Below are positions 40,101 to 47,159 of a DNA stretch of 64,000 bases, one piece after another. Within the stretch, counting starts at the first letter, position 1. Each line of letters opens with the position of its first letter. Location: contig JAXGGA010002964.1 in the NCBI GenBank assembly GCA_038373865.1, positions 47,194 to 111,193 of the forward strand, given 5' to 3'. The notes under the pieces are model-generated. The model made no database searches. It saw only the letters and a program-made list of their open reading frames with translations, and was not told where the DNA came from. The DNA comes from Uloborus plumipes. Lineage: Eukaryota > Arthropoda > Arachnida > Araneae > Uloboridae. Position numbers and translations under genes: made by a program.

Positions 40101-43100
40101 AGTAAAAGCTGTTGAGATTCCAACCCAGCAACAAACAGATGCCTCAAAAAATCCCGAAGACTCTAAGGAGACTGAGAATTCTGAATTGCAAATGGGTAAT
40201 TTTGGTATTTATTAAAAAATATTACTTACATGTTTTCTTCACTAATTTTGTTATTCAAGAGTCAATCTTCTGAATTGGATTTTTCTATGAAATAAAGAAA
40301 ATAAAAAGAGATTGAGGGTTATGGATAAAAAAAAATCATACATTATATGTAGCATTTTAATTAGTAATTTTAAAATGATTTAAAACTACAAATTTTCTGA
40401 TTGAATTGTTATTGTTTAAAAATTGAATAATTTTTACAAGTTCATTCTAGAAAATTCTAGAAAAAGCAAATTACTTTGATGAATTTTTATAATCTTACAC
40501 CCCCAGCATGTTGATGGCCGATCCCATTTAATCCGATCGTTCAGTATTGTGATTGTACAGTTTTTAATGCTCCTTCACTGCACCAGATTACCGGATTTGA
40601 GGGATGCAAAAATTCATATTCTGGAAAAAATTAAACATTCCTGTGTATGTGTTGAAAAAAAAAAGATAAATGATGTTAGAAGACTTATTAAGCTCAAATC
40701 AAAACAAGTCTCAAGTCTGAAAACGATATTTTTTTCAAAAATAAAACTTTTTCTTTTGCAGATTTTGTAAGAAAACAAATGTTTCTATGTTTACTTTATG
40801 CTCTTGTGCATTTCCAGTTAATAATCATAATCATTCTCTATTGATAGCAATCTAAAACTTACTTGTTCACTATTGTACCTTGTACAATATAAGGTCACAG
40901 TTGTTATAGGATCAAATAATAGTAATTGTACTTTTTGCTGAATTTTAATTCCTCAGTATTACAAGAAATTGTACTAGACTCGAATTTTCTTTTCTTTCTT
41001 TTTTTTTTAAATTTATCTAATAATAATCGTTTAAAAAAGAACTTAGACTTAACACATAAAATTTATTTTGATATTTTATAGGTGTTTGTTTTAAGCAAAA
41101 AGTGTAAGGCAATATTTTTGAACTAAGCTGTAAATAAAAATAAAGTAATCAAGCTTTGAGTTGTAAATAAAAAATGAGTTATTCTATGAATCATGCATAC
41201 TGTCAAGTTTGTTTTCTTTCTGTAGTAGCTTTGTTACCTGGAGTTGCATGGGCTACCTTGAAAATAAAAGAATGTCAACTGATACTTGACACATTTTTGA
41301 TACTCAGGCTTAACCCTCGTGGGTTCCTTGGGGTCATATGTGACCCCAATGCAATTTCTGTTTAATATATCTTGTTAATCAACCATTTGTTTTTAATGGC
41401 ATTTTGAGGCTTTTATTCTTCTAGTTTTTTATTCAAAATAATGCTATTATTGTGTTTTATTTTTCCCGAATTGCATTTTTGGCACACTTTTGGGGTCACT
41501 CTTGGTCAACCCTTGGGGTCACTTTCCCAGAATGCCAAAAAAAAAAAAAAGAGGACGTTGCAACTTTTGTCCAAGAGAACTGGGTAGAAAATGCATCGAA
41601 AAATGCCATAAGTGTTTGAAATTCACTTGCAAAAAATCATGTTTTTTCAACTGGGTAAAAAATGCATCGAAAGATGCCATAAGTGTTTGAAATTCACTTG
41701 CAAAAAATCATGTTTTTTCAGGTCTGTAAAAGTTGTAAATAAATCTGCAGTTATTATAACCTTTGCTCTAAAGTTATTATTTTTAATGCATAAACTAAAT
41801 TTTACTTTGATTGTGTCTTTTTATTTTTTTTAGCAATAAAAAGTGTGTGAACTTAAAAAATGCATGTAACATTCACTAATCATAATAAATTAATTAAAGG
41901 AAGCATTGGGGTCGTTTATGACCCCAAGGGTCTTTAGTGTAACTAAAATGGGAGGAACCCACGAGGGTTAAGTAAAAGGGGTTAAAAATAATGTAAAGTT
42001 TCACATTTGAATAATGACAACCTTCCATAAAAATTCGCATTAGAATGAAAGCATTAGTCAATAAAATTTTCAATTTTATTTAAGATATCGGTTTCTTTTT
42101 TAAATTAACATTTCCCTAAAAAGTCTCTGTATACCTAAGCTTTTTTTTTGTGAAAAACTTGATACGGATTGGACCTAAACTACTGTAGAGTTCTACAGGG
42201 AACATACACACAAATGTACATTCATAATCCCTTTTTTACTTCTTTCAATTTAGATTAAGTATTCTAAAATATTTGTGTTGTGATGGGGCTTCTGAAATTC
42301 GTTTCATTTTCTCTGTATTTTGTTCTAAATTCTGATTTTGTCTTCTCAATCATATTCTTTCACCATCTTCTTGTTTTAGTTCTACAAGCTGCCAGTAAAG
42401 ATATGGAGCTGAGTACCATTGCTGCATTTACTTGCATCCTCATCACATTTTTCATGAAAACAAAAGAAGTAAGTTTAGATAGCTTCTACAAGGCTGTATG
42501 ATTATTATAAATTTGATTTTCTCCCACATTGTATCATTCATCACTTTCAAAGTTGAGCTTATAAAATTGCTTTAAAATAATTTATGTAAAACTATGTAAA
42601 AAAATCAGTGAGAGAAATAAATTCTCCTAACTGATTTTGAGATAAGATGAGTAAAAATGTAATGTTTGTTACTTTTAAGAACAAACAAATAATAAATTAA
42701 AAGTAGCTATTCAAAATTTTCGGGGTGCATTTTAAGTTTTGTTTACAAATGTGACTTAACTATTGACTTCAGCTTTCAGTAATTAAAAACAAATGTATAA
42801 TGTTGAACAGGTATTACATATTTAAATTGTTTTACTTTTCATCTCTCCAAAAATGCTTTAGATAAGGATAAAGAAAAATGTGCATTTCCTTTTTTTAAAA
42901 AAATAAGAGTTCGTAATTAAAAAAAAACTTCCCTGTTTAAAACAAGCATAAGTACATGCAATATACCGACAACCCAGTTATGCCATCCAGAGACCGCAGC
43001 TCTGTCATTGTTATGGAGTCATCAGTTTGAAATAGATAATAGCTTATCTGAAGGCAAATGTTATTTCAATGAAGCTAAAAATGCAAACAAACTGGTAGCT

Positions 43101-45320
43101 AAAATAAATTTAACACGTCTGCGAAATTTCACAGTAATGGTCAAGTTTCTCATAAATTGAAGCTAAAACTTGGGTGTTAAGTAGTAAATTACTGCCCTTA
43201 AGACAGAGCTAAGGCAGAACTACATGCAATATACCGACAGCCCAATTATGCTATCGAGAGACCCTTTATGGGTTCTGCAGATATATACAATGGAATTCTG
43301 GTATCTCCCCCATTTCTTCCCAAACATTATATTTATCTATTCAGTTTTCCTGCTTTTGAAATTTTTACCCAAATAATGCCCACTTGATTTTGCTCATTTG
43401 CAAATTCAATATTACATTTCTGTTGAAACCATAAACGTAATTTAAACAATTTCTCATAACTTTCCATTTGTACCATTAAATATATGTATTTATTTATTTA
43501 TTTTAAGTGTTAAATTTTACTCTTGGTTTAATTCTCATGTTTTATCTTTAAGAATTTTAAAGATTATGTACGTCAAAGGTTGCCAGCTGATGTAACTAAA
43601 GATGCTATTGATGTTTCAAAGAAATTTATGGAATTTGCGACATTAACGGTATGTAAAACTCATTTTTCGTGCATCATTTTGATTCCATTAGAATCGGTTA
43701 TGCGTGACCATATCTAAACATATTTTAGTTACTTGTATTGCTTTTCAGTCTATTTTTTGTATACATTGATATGTTTTGGAACTTTTTTGGTTTTAAAATT
43801 ATTTATATAATTGAATTCTAATTTTATTTGGTATGAAGCACTTGAAGAAGTTAAGTTACTACTCGATTACAGAATAAGACAAGAGAAGAGATAAGAAAAT
43901 GATTAATCAAACACATGTTGAAAGAGTAAAATTAGACAATTTGTGGTGAATAAAAGTGCAAATAAAAGCGTTTGAGCGAACAGCTGTTTTCAAGGTTATC
44001 AAATGCAAGCTTCTTCATCAAGGCATAAAAAAGAAAAAAAATCACCAGTCCTAACTAATGATCCAGTGAACTAGAAATCAAAGACGATAAGGATTAAATA
44101 AATTCTTTAGTGGCAGGAGCCAGAAACGTTACATCTTCAGAGCAAGGACATCTGTACTCGGAAAAACGTCACAGACAAAAAAAAAAAAAAATCAAGCAAA
44201 GATTTCAAACGCTAGGGAAAGGGAGCATACTGGACAAATCAATAATACTAAAATTACATTTTTCTAGATACAGTAAGATTTCCTTTCGAACTCATAACGT
44301 AAGCTCTTATTCACTAGACTGTTGTTTTGGACTTGTGAACTATTCTTTTTTATGCAGTGCTGAAGAGACTTGTGTCCTGATTTTTTTTTAATGTTTTCAT
44401 TTGTACTTTTAAGCAAATTGTCTCATTTTACTCATTTTGTAGTTTAAAGTTTTTATTTTTTTTACAATGTCTTAAATGCTTAAATTTTAGACTTGAAACA
44501 AAAAAAAAAAAAAGAGGAAATTAATTGAAGGTCTATCAATTGTTTCATTGATGCCTTAGGCTCTGGGTTAGCTTAGTATAGATTAGTGAATTAAGTATTT
44601 CAATTCAATACAAAATGAAACTCGAAATGATTGAAAAGTAATCCAACACTCATATATACTTCAACACTCACTTCCATTGTGGTCTTCCTTATTCTACCCT
44701 TTGAAAAAAAGTTCTCCTTTTTCATGCTACCCTTGTTAAAATTGAAAGTACATAACGTGAAAAGATACTTAATGCAAACATGCATCATAAAAACAAAGTA
44801 AACATGTTAAAAAAAATATTCTTATCAATGTGAGAACAAATATGAAAAAAATATATTTGGGGGGGGGGGGGTATTTTCAGAGAGTGGTGTACTAATGATG
44901 TCCGTAGATGAGACGTTGTTTACTTGTCATCTTACCTGAAAAACATAATTTTGGAATTTTAGAATCAACTTTGCAACTTAAAAGTTGCTGTTCTAATGGA
45001 ATTTTTCAGTTGATCCTCCTTAATTCAAACATGCTTAGATCAAATTTCTGTCAAGATGAACTAAATTTCGATCTTTTTGTTATGGTTTGTATTGTTAGTG
45101 CATTGTTCTTCAGATGAGACAAACTGTGTTTAATGGTCCCTATGAGTTTGCTTTAATGATGTTCGACTGTATTATGATTATGAGTTTTTATTTTCCTTTC
45201 ACTCTTATCTCTCTCTTCTCTTTATAACTTCTACTTATTTAATTTTTACAGGGTGGTATGCCAGAAACCGGCCTTCTGCTGTTAAAATATGCCATTAGCA
45301 AGTTAGAGAAACTGTATTAA
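9676..45320 (+). CDS. WAPL-like: Divergent WAPL-like cohesin release factor (14 coding exons)
   Basis: The exons join to 2028 nt (675 residues plus stop) with every intron GT-AG and all phases matching. WAPL binds PDS5 and cohesin and opens the SMC3-SCC1 gate to unload cohesin from chromosomes in the nucleus. Residues ~170-675 follow the WAPL C-terminal domain in order. Examples are L-x-LK...NVRC, DSHKNSSLAFC...LLCVLT (family: NLSLCTAALMYIL), RLCKKMFQEH, CLHIMEHALSIDP (family: CLRVLESVTVHNP), LKIFSILTFNPHEYD (family: LLNLTNDNEW), LELMVNLFLKN, then VRQRLP...KKFMEF (family: VREYLP...KKFLSF). Identity is low by eye and was judged from memory of the human protein. Residues 1-146 are Ser/Thr/Glu-rich, with a basic patch KVRKRNRYDIFKSKNRN. 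The FGF and YSR PDS5-binding motifs of vertebrate WAPL are not visible. It could be a diverged paralogue or a fast-evolving orthologue whose 5' exons are missing here. Confidence 0.85.
11609..12165. mobile_element. hAT-like non-autonomous element
   Basis: The ends are CAGGGTTGCCAC and GTGGCAACCCTG, with degenerate internal repeats of ACAGGGAA and CAGGGAATTTT next to both ends. No 8-bp duplication is readable, so the copy is old or its exact ends are blurred. Confidence 0.55.
12715..12983. mobile_element. pogo-like MITE with internal 92-bp tandem repeat
   Basis: The left end CAGTCAACATTTGTTATAAC and the right end (reverse complement) CAGGCGACGCTCCTTATAAC resemble the element at 8143-9050. The left TA flank is kept; the right flank is CA. 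Within it, a 92-93-bp unit starting GACCGCTCGTTA repeats at 12735 and 12828, with a third partial copy at 12920. Confidence 0.6.
13198..13367 (+). CDS. WAPL-like: WAPL-like coding exon 2 (residues 147-203)
   Basis: Acceptor CTGTAG, donor GC|GTAAGTA, ending in phase 2. The exon closes the linker and opens the WAPL domain: SKMEVLFSKLKPENNVNVRC corresponds to the family's L-x-x-LK...LNTRC helix start. Confidence 0.85.
13368..14974 (+). other. Intron 2 (1.6 kb)
   Basis: GTAAGT...CCTCAG. AT-rich; no element recognised. It contains a short poly-G stretch near 14110. Confidence 0.75.
14975..15080 (+). CDS. WAPL-like: WAPL-like coding exon 3 (residues 203-238)
   Basis: It completes the split Ala codon and encodes IFDLALLFFSEE...AVKLLSDSHKNS, the helical block matching the family's LATKCAMPSF...KTLDDSQHHQN. 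It ends in phase 0 at AGT|GTAAGA. Confidence 0.87.
15352..17012. mobile_element. Decayed Tc1-like element
   Basis: Left end CAATGGCTCCCAAAAGTGTT; right end (reverse complement) GTGACTCCTAAAAGTGTTCA. No transposase frame survives. The right boundary is uncertain by a few bases. A 17-bp direct repeat CACACCATGCTATTATA lies at 15335-15351 and 17036-17052, just outside. Confidence 0.55.
15920..16096 (+). repeat. Dispersed repeat, ATTTAAATC-rich
   Basis: It contains three GATTTAAATC(ATG) units and the block AAATTGCTCAA...GTCGAAGCTC. It is homologous in inverted orientation to 19770-19912. Confidence 0.65.
17356..17595 (+). CDS. WAPL-like: WAPL-like coding exon 4 (residues 239-318)
   Basis: This 80-codon exon is phase 0 at both ends (TTTCAG|TCACTA, GAT|GTAAGT). 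It carries the SLAFCHSILLCVLT helix and MLDKDQEAAHRLCKKMFQEH, which parallel the family's SLCTAALMYILSRD and IKEKIRRLCETVHNKH blocks. It is the largest block of the conserved domain. Confidence 0.9.
18508..19450. mobile_element. TIR element with repeated GTAACAGACATGACA motif
   Basis: The ends GGGTCATTTTC and GAAAATGACCC are flanked by a 4-bp direct repeat GTAT (18504-18507, 19451-19454). Inside, the 15-mer GTAACAGACATGACA occurs at 18698, 18714, 18871 and (one change) 19051, and inverted at 18675-18689. Repeated subterminal motifs are commonly transposase-binding sites. There is no coding capacity and the superfamily is not assigned. Confidence 0.7.
18675..18712. repeat. Perfect 15-bp stem-loop
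   Basis: TGTCATGTCTGTTAC (18675-18689) and its complement (18698-18712) enclose an 8-nt loop. It is part of the 15-mer array of the surrounding element. Confidence 0.9.
19478..19598 (+). CDS. WAPL-like: WAPL-like coding exon 5 (residues 319-359)
   Basis: It encodes ITAILCTSFFNLSAF...KTLKYIFEK, matching the family's ITTGHLAMETLLSL...LDHIVDK segment. It ends in phase 1 at AAA A|GTGAGT. Confidence 0.87.
19599..20383 (+). other. Intron 5 (0.8 kb)
   Basis: GTGAGT...TTGTAG. It contains the inverted partner (19770-19912) of the intron 3 repeat and three CCAATAACTAT motifs (about 19982-20183). Confidence 0.75.
19770..19912 (-). repeat. Dispersed repeat, inverted copy of 15920-16096
   Basis: It shares GAGCTTCGACTTT, GAGCAATTTAAATCAA and TTTAGTCATGA blocks, all in reverse orientation relative to the intron 3 copy. 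Confidence 0.65.
20384..20499 (+). CDS. WAPL-like: WAPL-like coding exon 6 (residues 359-397)
   Basis: It completes a Thr codon, then encodes a linker with ISYTIQHCLHIMEH, equivalent to the family's WGAERCLRVLES helix. It ends in phase 0 at CAC|GTAAGT. Confidence 0.85.
20500..21383 (+). other. Intron 6 (0.9 kb)
   Basis: GTAAGT...TTTCAG. AT-rich with poly-T stretches; no element recognised. Confidence 0.75.
21384..21460 (+). CDS. WAPL-like: WAPL-like coding exon 7 (residues 398-423)
   Basis: This 77-nt exon encodes ALSIDPAKHSSYFHHETLSL and HHCLTK, matching the family's VTVHNPENQSYLIAYKDSQ. It ends in phase 2 at ACTAA|GTAAGT. Confidence 0.85.
21461..23241 (+). other. Intron 7 (1.8 kb)
   Basis: GTAAGT...TTACAG. 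It contains a degenerate TATACTTT-type tandem tract at about 22306-22375; otherwise nothing recognised. Confidence 0.75.
22306..22375. repeat. Degenerate (TATACTTW)n tract
   Basis: Several imperfect copies of an 8-9-nt ATACTTTT/ATACTTAT unit in tandem. Confidence 0.75.
23242..23390 (+). CDS. WAPL-like: WAPL-like coding exon 8 (residues 423-473)
   Basis: It encodes LLTWCISIVF, a polar loop, then LVSVLKIFSILTFNP, parallel to the family's MRAIIGVLLNLTNDN. It ends in phase 1 at CCA C|GTAATT. Confidence 0.86.
24530..24625 (-). repeat. Dispersed repeat related to 42955-43262
   Basis: Its reverse complement contains GCTAAGGCAGAAATACATGC followed by AATACACT, closely matching the intron 12 repeat (GCTAAGGCAGAACTACATGC, then AATATACC). 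Confidence 0.6.
25178..26039. mobile_element. TIR element, CCGTATATACTCGCG ends, TA target
   Basis: The ends CCGTATATACTCGCGTATAA and its near-exact inverse are flanked by TA at 25176-25177 and 26040-26041. Inside, a ~165-bp unit containing GTGAAAAAGAATAACGATCG and CATTTCATTTT is tandemly duplicated (about 25610-25925). There is no intact transposase, so this is a non-autonomous IS630-Tc1-mariner-type element. Confidence 0.75.
26740..26849 (+). CDS. WAPL-like: WAPL-like coding exon 9 (residues 473-509)
   Basis: It completes a His codon and encodes EYDTFNNIKGLMENIMICVL and FDVLVL, corresponding to the family's [20 protein letters not shown] and FDIRVL. It ends in phase 0 at TTG|GTAAGA. Confidence 0.87.
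27190..28058 (-). mobile_element. Penelope-like element A, 5'-truncated
   Basis: The fragment holds the end of the reverse-transcriptase thumb and a GIY-YIG endonuclease on the minus strand, plus a 3' tail to about 27190. The 5' boundary is near 28058, where the frame meets a stop and unrelated sequence. 5' truncation is typical of Penelope-like retroelement insertion. Confidence 0.8.
27406..28053 (-). pseudogene. Penelope-like RT tail plus GIY-YIG endonuclease
   Basis: The open frame starts upstream with RASRIC and NELAHLTNVFQANGF, the conserved C-terminal RT helices of Penelope-like elements. An in-frame Met is at 27897. The GIY-YIG module follows: GVYKIPCSCGLVYIGMTKRS, then RIKEH and IAEHTFSNG. 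The palm with the YVDD motif is absent. In intact elements the protein nicks target DNA and reverse-transcribes the element RNA; this copy cannot be autonomous. Confidence 0.85.
28059..29217. other. AT-rich spacer with simple sequence
   Basis: About 28190-28440 is a degenerate AAATAAATGA-like tract. TTTCACTTTG motifs near 28464, 28817 and 28837 oppose GCAAAGTGAAA at 28134, suggesting an old inverted-repeat element that I could not bound. Confidence 0.4.
29220..30615 (-). mobile_element. Tc1-like transposon, nearly intact
   Basis: The inverted ends CACTGCTCGACATTGAAAAT and their complement (ending GTCGAGCAGTG) are flanked by TA at 29218-29219 and 30616-30617. It is 1396 bp long with one transposase gene on the minus strand. 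The near-identical ends suggest a young insertion. Confidence 0.92.
29342..30372 (-). pseudogene. Tc1-like DD34E transposase, single frameshift near C-terminus
   Basis: The Met at 30372 starts MPRRPQQRHF; paired helix-turn-helix DNA-binding segments include WSIRQIAADTHMDASTVHRL. Catalytic Asp lies in VFSDESRF, the second in QQDNARPH, and the Glu in SPDLSPIEHVWD (DD34E). After RRLQNL the frame slips near 29485-29500. The expected ending (EDELWQMVEREW ... MPRRVSSCIAVRGGPTSY, stop near 29342) is read in another frame. One missing base, in the genome or in the assembly, explains this. Confidence 0.9.
30720..31490 (-). pseudogene. Penelope-like element B: RT (YVDD) to GIY-YIG
   Basis: On the minus strand the catalytic RT motif YVDDTFTLL lies at about 31469-31443. 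It is followed by LPFLDALI, VYRKPFAV, then HPTKQNMSAFYTFVNRAINI and RGYPHQIIDKAF, the usual Penelope order. Then comes GIYYSNCQCKIGYVGQTRRS (GIY at 30859-30867), the endonuclease core. Frames shift between blocks. The sequence is clearly different from fragment A, so two lineages are present. Confidence 0.8.
31738..32420 (+). mobile_element. Internally deleted mariner
   Basis: The ends CAAGGCCTGTTCATAAAGTA and (reverse complement of the right end) CAAAGTGTGTTCATATAGTA are flanked by TA. The start of a transposase (MAAKIIDPANCEVRSVI, from 31900) is joined to the last third (LLLDNLPPHSDA, HPPYSPDLAPSNYF), so most of the gene is missing and the frame is broken. The final D motif of mariner (PDLAPSNY) is kept. 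Confidence 0.78.
32788..34663. mobile_element. 1.9-kb TIR element of unknown superfamily
   Basis: The ends CCAAGGCTTCACTAGATAGC and their complement match over ~42 bp and are flanked by a 6-bp direct repeat TATGGA (32782-32787, 34664-34669). The interior has no credible protein. TTGGCGA-type motifs recur (about 32949, 33211, 33374, 33546), often followed by T-rich and ATTTTAAT sequence. The superfamily is not assigned. Confidence 0.7.
34853..34972 (+). CDS. WAPL-like: WAPL-like coding exon 10 (residues 510-549)
   Basis: Forty codons, phase 0 at both ends. It encodes CLELMVNLFLKNQKTFILLC and ends VLVIEALIK, matching the family's LGLLINLVEYSARNRHCLV and the following VHAVQALVQ helix. Confidence 0.87.
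35286..35716 (-). mobile_element. Helitron-like non-autonomous element (431 bp)
   Basis: On the minus strand it starts TCTATATATATAAAAATGG and ends with the hairpin CCCGGGCAAGGCCGGG, a short spacer and CTAG, inserted between A and T (35717 and 35285). These are hallmark Helitron ends (5' TC, 3' hairpin plus CTRR). Copies of the same type lie at 4805-5243 and 61043-62744. Confidence 0.72.
35777..35960. mobile_element. 184-bp pogo-like MITE
   Basis: The ends CTGTCAGCCCCCGTTTAA and (reverse complement) CTGTCGGCCCCGCTTAAT are flanked by TA at 35775-35776 and 35961-35962. Confidence 0.78.
36187..36462. repeat. Two-copy tandem duplication, 138-bp period
   Basis: Units start GCTGTTCCAAAATGACTTCA at 36187 and 36325 and are almost identical (one difference seen, AATTAAGG versus AATCAAGG). 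It is a recent duplication or a collapsed/expanded assembly repeat. Confidence 0.92.
37540..37969 (+). pseudogene. Unrecognised coding-like fragment
   Basis: Two open stretches in different frames read like protein: EISDEEFNVLNKLMSLKDFH (from 37540 to a TGA at 37669-37671) and, after an acceptor-like TTTTTTTTTCCAG, NDLSKNNSTNTEILTA to KSRRKFLNRIDKRKHSL (37706-37969). The composition is Asn/Thr/Lys-rich. I do not recognise the family. It may be a degraded element ORF or a processed pseudogene. Confidence 0.35.
38640..39062 (+). repeat. LINE-like 3' tail (RTE type, tentative)
   Basis: It ends with a block common to many arthropod non-LTR tails: ATCGATCCATTCGTTTAGGC, a CACATACACGTCAAACACAT motif, and a terminal CAGGGGTTAAAAA. 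No reverse-transcriptase sequence is present. Confidence 0.35.
39218..39438. mobile_element. 221-bp TA-flanked MITE
   Basis: Left end GGGCCATTCCACGAAAAAGC; right end (reverse complement) CAGAATCATTCCACTAAACA. Both continue into GCCGCCATCTT. TA lies on both flanks. Confidence 0.72.
40069..40195 (+). CDS. WAPL-like: WAPL-like coding exon 11 (residues 550-592)
   Basis: It encodes MLSETLQRIKEVKAVEIPTQ and an acidic polar stretch to ELQM, matching the family's LFLERERAAQLAESK helix and the variable acidic loop after it. It ends in phase 1 at ATG G|GTAATT. Confidence 0.83.
41314..41967 (+). mobile_element. piggyBac non-autonomous element, TTAA target
   Basis: The ends CCCTCGTGGGTTCC and GGAACCCACGAGGG are flanked by TTAA at 41310-41313 and 41968-41971. 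Both subterminal regions carry the hairpin-like TTGGGGTCA...TGACCCCAA. The TTAA target and CCC start are diagnostic of piggyBac. Only the transposase C-terminus remains inside. Confidence 0.92.
41532..41735 (+). pseudogene. piggyBac transposase C-terminal Cys-rich domain, duplicated
   Basis: It encodes KKRGRCNFC, then KCIEKCHKCLKFTCKKSCF, the Cys-rich metal-binding end that piggyBac transposases use to bind the element's ends. A 71-bp tandem duplication (TGGGTA at 41581 and 41652) repeats the CHKCLKFTCKK segment. 71 is not a multiple of three, so the second copy is out of frame. Confidence 0.85.
42380..42468 (+). CDS. WAPL-like: WAPL-like coding exon 12 (residues 592-621)
   Basis: It completes a Val codon and encodes LQAASKDMELSTIAAFTCIL and ITFFMKTKE, matching the family's [20 protein letters not shown]. 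It ends in phase 0 at GAA|GTAAGT. Confidence 0.88.
42469..43552 (+). other. Intron 12 (1.1 kb)
   Basis: GTAAGT...TTTAAG, with a TAAG rather than CAG acceptor. It contains the repeat pair at 42955-43262. Confidence 0.75.
42955..43262 (+). repeat. Dispersed repeat with 45-bp direct repeats at its ends
   Basis: A ~45-bp block, ACATGCAATATACCGACA and onward, occurs at about 42955 and again near 43222, 268 bp apart. The family also has an inverted member in intron 8 (24530-24625). Confidence 0.65.
43553..43648 (+). CDS. WAPL-like: WAPL-like coding exon 13 (residues 622-653)
   Basis: Thirty-two codons, phase 0 at both ends: NFKDYVRQRLPADV and VSKKFMEFATLT. This is one of the clearest matches to the family (TVREYLPEGDF and LKKFLSFMNLT). 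Confidence 0.9.
43649..45251 (+). other. Intron 13 (1.6 kb)
   Basis: GTATGT...TTACAG. The stretch at about 43930-44200 includes ACATCTTCAGAGCA and TTCTTCATCAAGGCA blocks of the kind seen in Penelope-like 3' ends, but no coding remains. An 11-nt G run lies near 44861-44871. Confidence 0.7.
45252..45320 (+). CDS. WAPL-like: WAPL-like coding exon 14 (residues 654-675, stop)
   Basis: It encodes GGMPETGLLLLKYAISKLEK and LY, then TAA at 45318-45320. It matches the last helix of the family (family: ISRVIEYLEHC). Confidence 0.87.
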   Translation, partial: GGMPETGLLLLKYAISKLEKLY

Positions 45321-45785
45321 ACTCATGAAAATCTTAATCATGTACTGTATAAAAGTCATTTGTTAAATGATGTAATGTATGATCACTGTATTAATATGCA
45401 TGTTGACTTCATGCATGTTCACGATCAAGTATTGTAACATATTTTAATCATGACTATAACGTTCATATTAAGCGATTTTCATTTATTTATATATATGACA
45501 TCTGTTTTTTTTTTCTTGTAAATTGCAATTTTGTATTTATAAGATTGTATTACTGATTAAATTTCTGTGTAATTTTGATTTGTATTTAATTTATTGACTT
45601 AACAATATATGAACGCATCTGTAAAAGTTATAATGTGAAAGGTCGACAAATTGTTATGTTTTAAAAATTTACATATTGTTTATGTGGGCTTGTTTTGTTC
45701 ATTTGTATTTTTATAGGAATTTTGTGCAACAAATCTTTTGTATATATCATATTATTATCGAAAATAAAAACTTCATTTTTCTAGT
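45321..45785 (+). other. 3' untranslated region (predicted)
   Basis: AT-rich sequence between the stop codon and the polyadenylation signal, with several ATTTA and TGTA motifs. No other feature seen. Confidence 0.65.
45763..45768 (+). terminator. Polyadenylation signal AATAAA
   Basis: AATAAA lies 443 bases after the stop codon, followed by T-rich and GT-containing sequence (TTTTTCTAGTTTTGTACTT), a plausible cleavage and downstream element for the WAPL-like transcript. Confidence 0.65.
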
Positions 45786-45822
45786 TTTGTACTTAAAATG
45801 ATTTCACTTTTAGTCTTTTTTT

Positions 45823-46665
45823 AACCGGCTTCAACAAAGAAGGAGGTTATACAATTCGTCTGAGAATTTTTTTTTTTTTTTGTATGTTATAAGATTACTC
45901 GAAGACACCTGGACCAATTTCAAAAATTCTTTTTTATTTGAAAGGGATTTCTTTCCAATTAGTCCCATCCTCTTGTGGTCCAGGTTTGCTAACGGGAACC
46001 TGCAGAAATGGATCGAAATAGAAATCGTGATCACAGTAATCGTAATAATGACAATTTTGAATGTAAGGCTTCTCTGGATTAATTCATTTCTATGATCTTT
46101 TAATCTCCATGTAATGATGATAACATTGTTTTGAAATATCTACTTATATTAAAAACTGAGTATCTTTCTATGTCCTGCTTCTCTCTCCTGAACGCCAATG
46201 AACCGAAAGTCGAACCAGGTACCGATAGATTGGTAATTTTCAGGCTTCATTAGTTTTAATTTGTATAGGTATACGATTTTAATTAACGAAGATATCAATA
46301 AGTAGTCAAATTAAAAGTGATTTGTCCTAAATGGTTAACTATGAAATCCAGTGTTACAAAATGTGGTTGATATGAAACAATAATAATAATGATAATGAGA
46401 ATTTTGAATGAAGGCTAAATCAAACATGAAATTCAACTAAATTTAAACTTTGTTCTGAACTTTATTTAAAAGCGTAATTTTTAGTTTTTTAACTATATTT
46501 TGATTATTTTAAGTGCATTTACATTAAAAAAATGAAATAAAATATTTTTGGAAAAAAATAGAACCGACTTCAGTTGGAAATTACTCTAAAAAGTAAAAAA
46601 TAATTTTTTTCTTTGAACACCATCGTAACTACTTTTAAACATAAGTTTTGAAGTCGGCGCAAAAA
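45823..46665. repeat. Candidate element with AACCGGCTTC ends
   Basis: It starts AACCGGCTTCAACAAAGAAG, a motif widespread in arthropod repeats, and may end at GAAGTCGGCGC (about 46650-46660). A Helitron-like start, TCTACTTATATTAAAAACTG, is seen near 46139. Exact structure uncertain. Confidence 0.3.
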
Positions 46666-46964
46666 CAATGTATAGAATCATATGCAACTACAATTCAACT
46701 ATAAATATAAATTTTAATGGATACATTTCATTGATTACCACACATTCGTGTAATGGTACAAATATTCTGCTTTTAATCTTCAATGGTTTCTCTGAAAAAT
46801 GTTGGCAAAATATTTTTAAATATCATTTTACCTATCTTTTTTGCGCCGAATTCAAAACTTATGTTTAAAAATGGTTTCGATGGTGTTCAAAGAAAAAACT
46901 TATTTTTTACTTTTTAGAGCAATTTCCAGCTGAAGTCTGTTCTATTTTTTTTCCAAAAATATTT
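46540..46964. repeat. Inverted repeat, ~126-bp arms
   Basis: Arms 46540-46665 and 46838-46964 are imperfect complements, sharing GAACACCATCG, AAACATAAGTTTTGAA and CGGCGCAAAAA blocks, with a 172-bp spacer. This is a foldback structure, possibly the head-to-head ends of two AACCGACTTC-type elements. Confidence 0.75.
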
Positions 46965-47159
46965 AATTGTCGAAAAATCTCAGAAGGATATATAAATGTT
47001 TTTTTTATTACTATATTAATTGACAAAAATATGTACTACACTTATTTTCGACCTTTTTTAATCTTCTTTTACTGCAGATATTTACACTAATCACCTATCA
47101 TGTATATATTTCTGGATTTTTTTTTCTCTCACTTATAAACTATAACACCTTTATCTAAA

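Larger units (their letters stand above)
40196..42379 (+). other. Intron 11 (2.2 kb)
   Basis: GTAATT...TTTTAG. It contains the piggyBac derivative at 41314-41967. Confidence 0.75.

Noticed and set aside
9676..45320. Assignment of the spliced gene to CIP2A or another HEAT/ARM-type protein
   Set aside because: Those families did not match the order of motifs, whereas WAPL matched in at least seven successive blocks.
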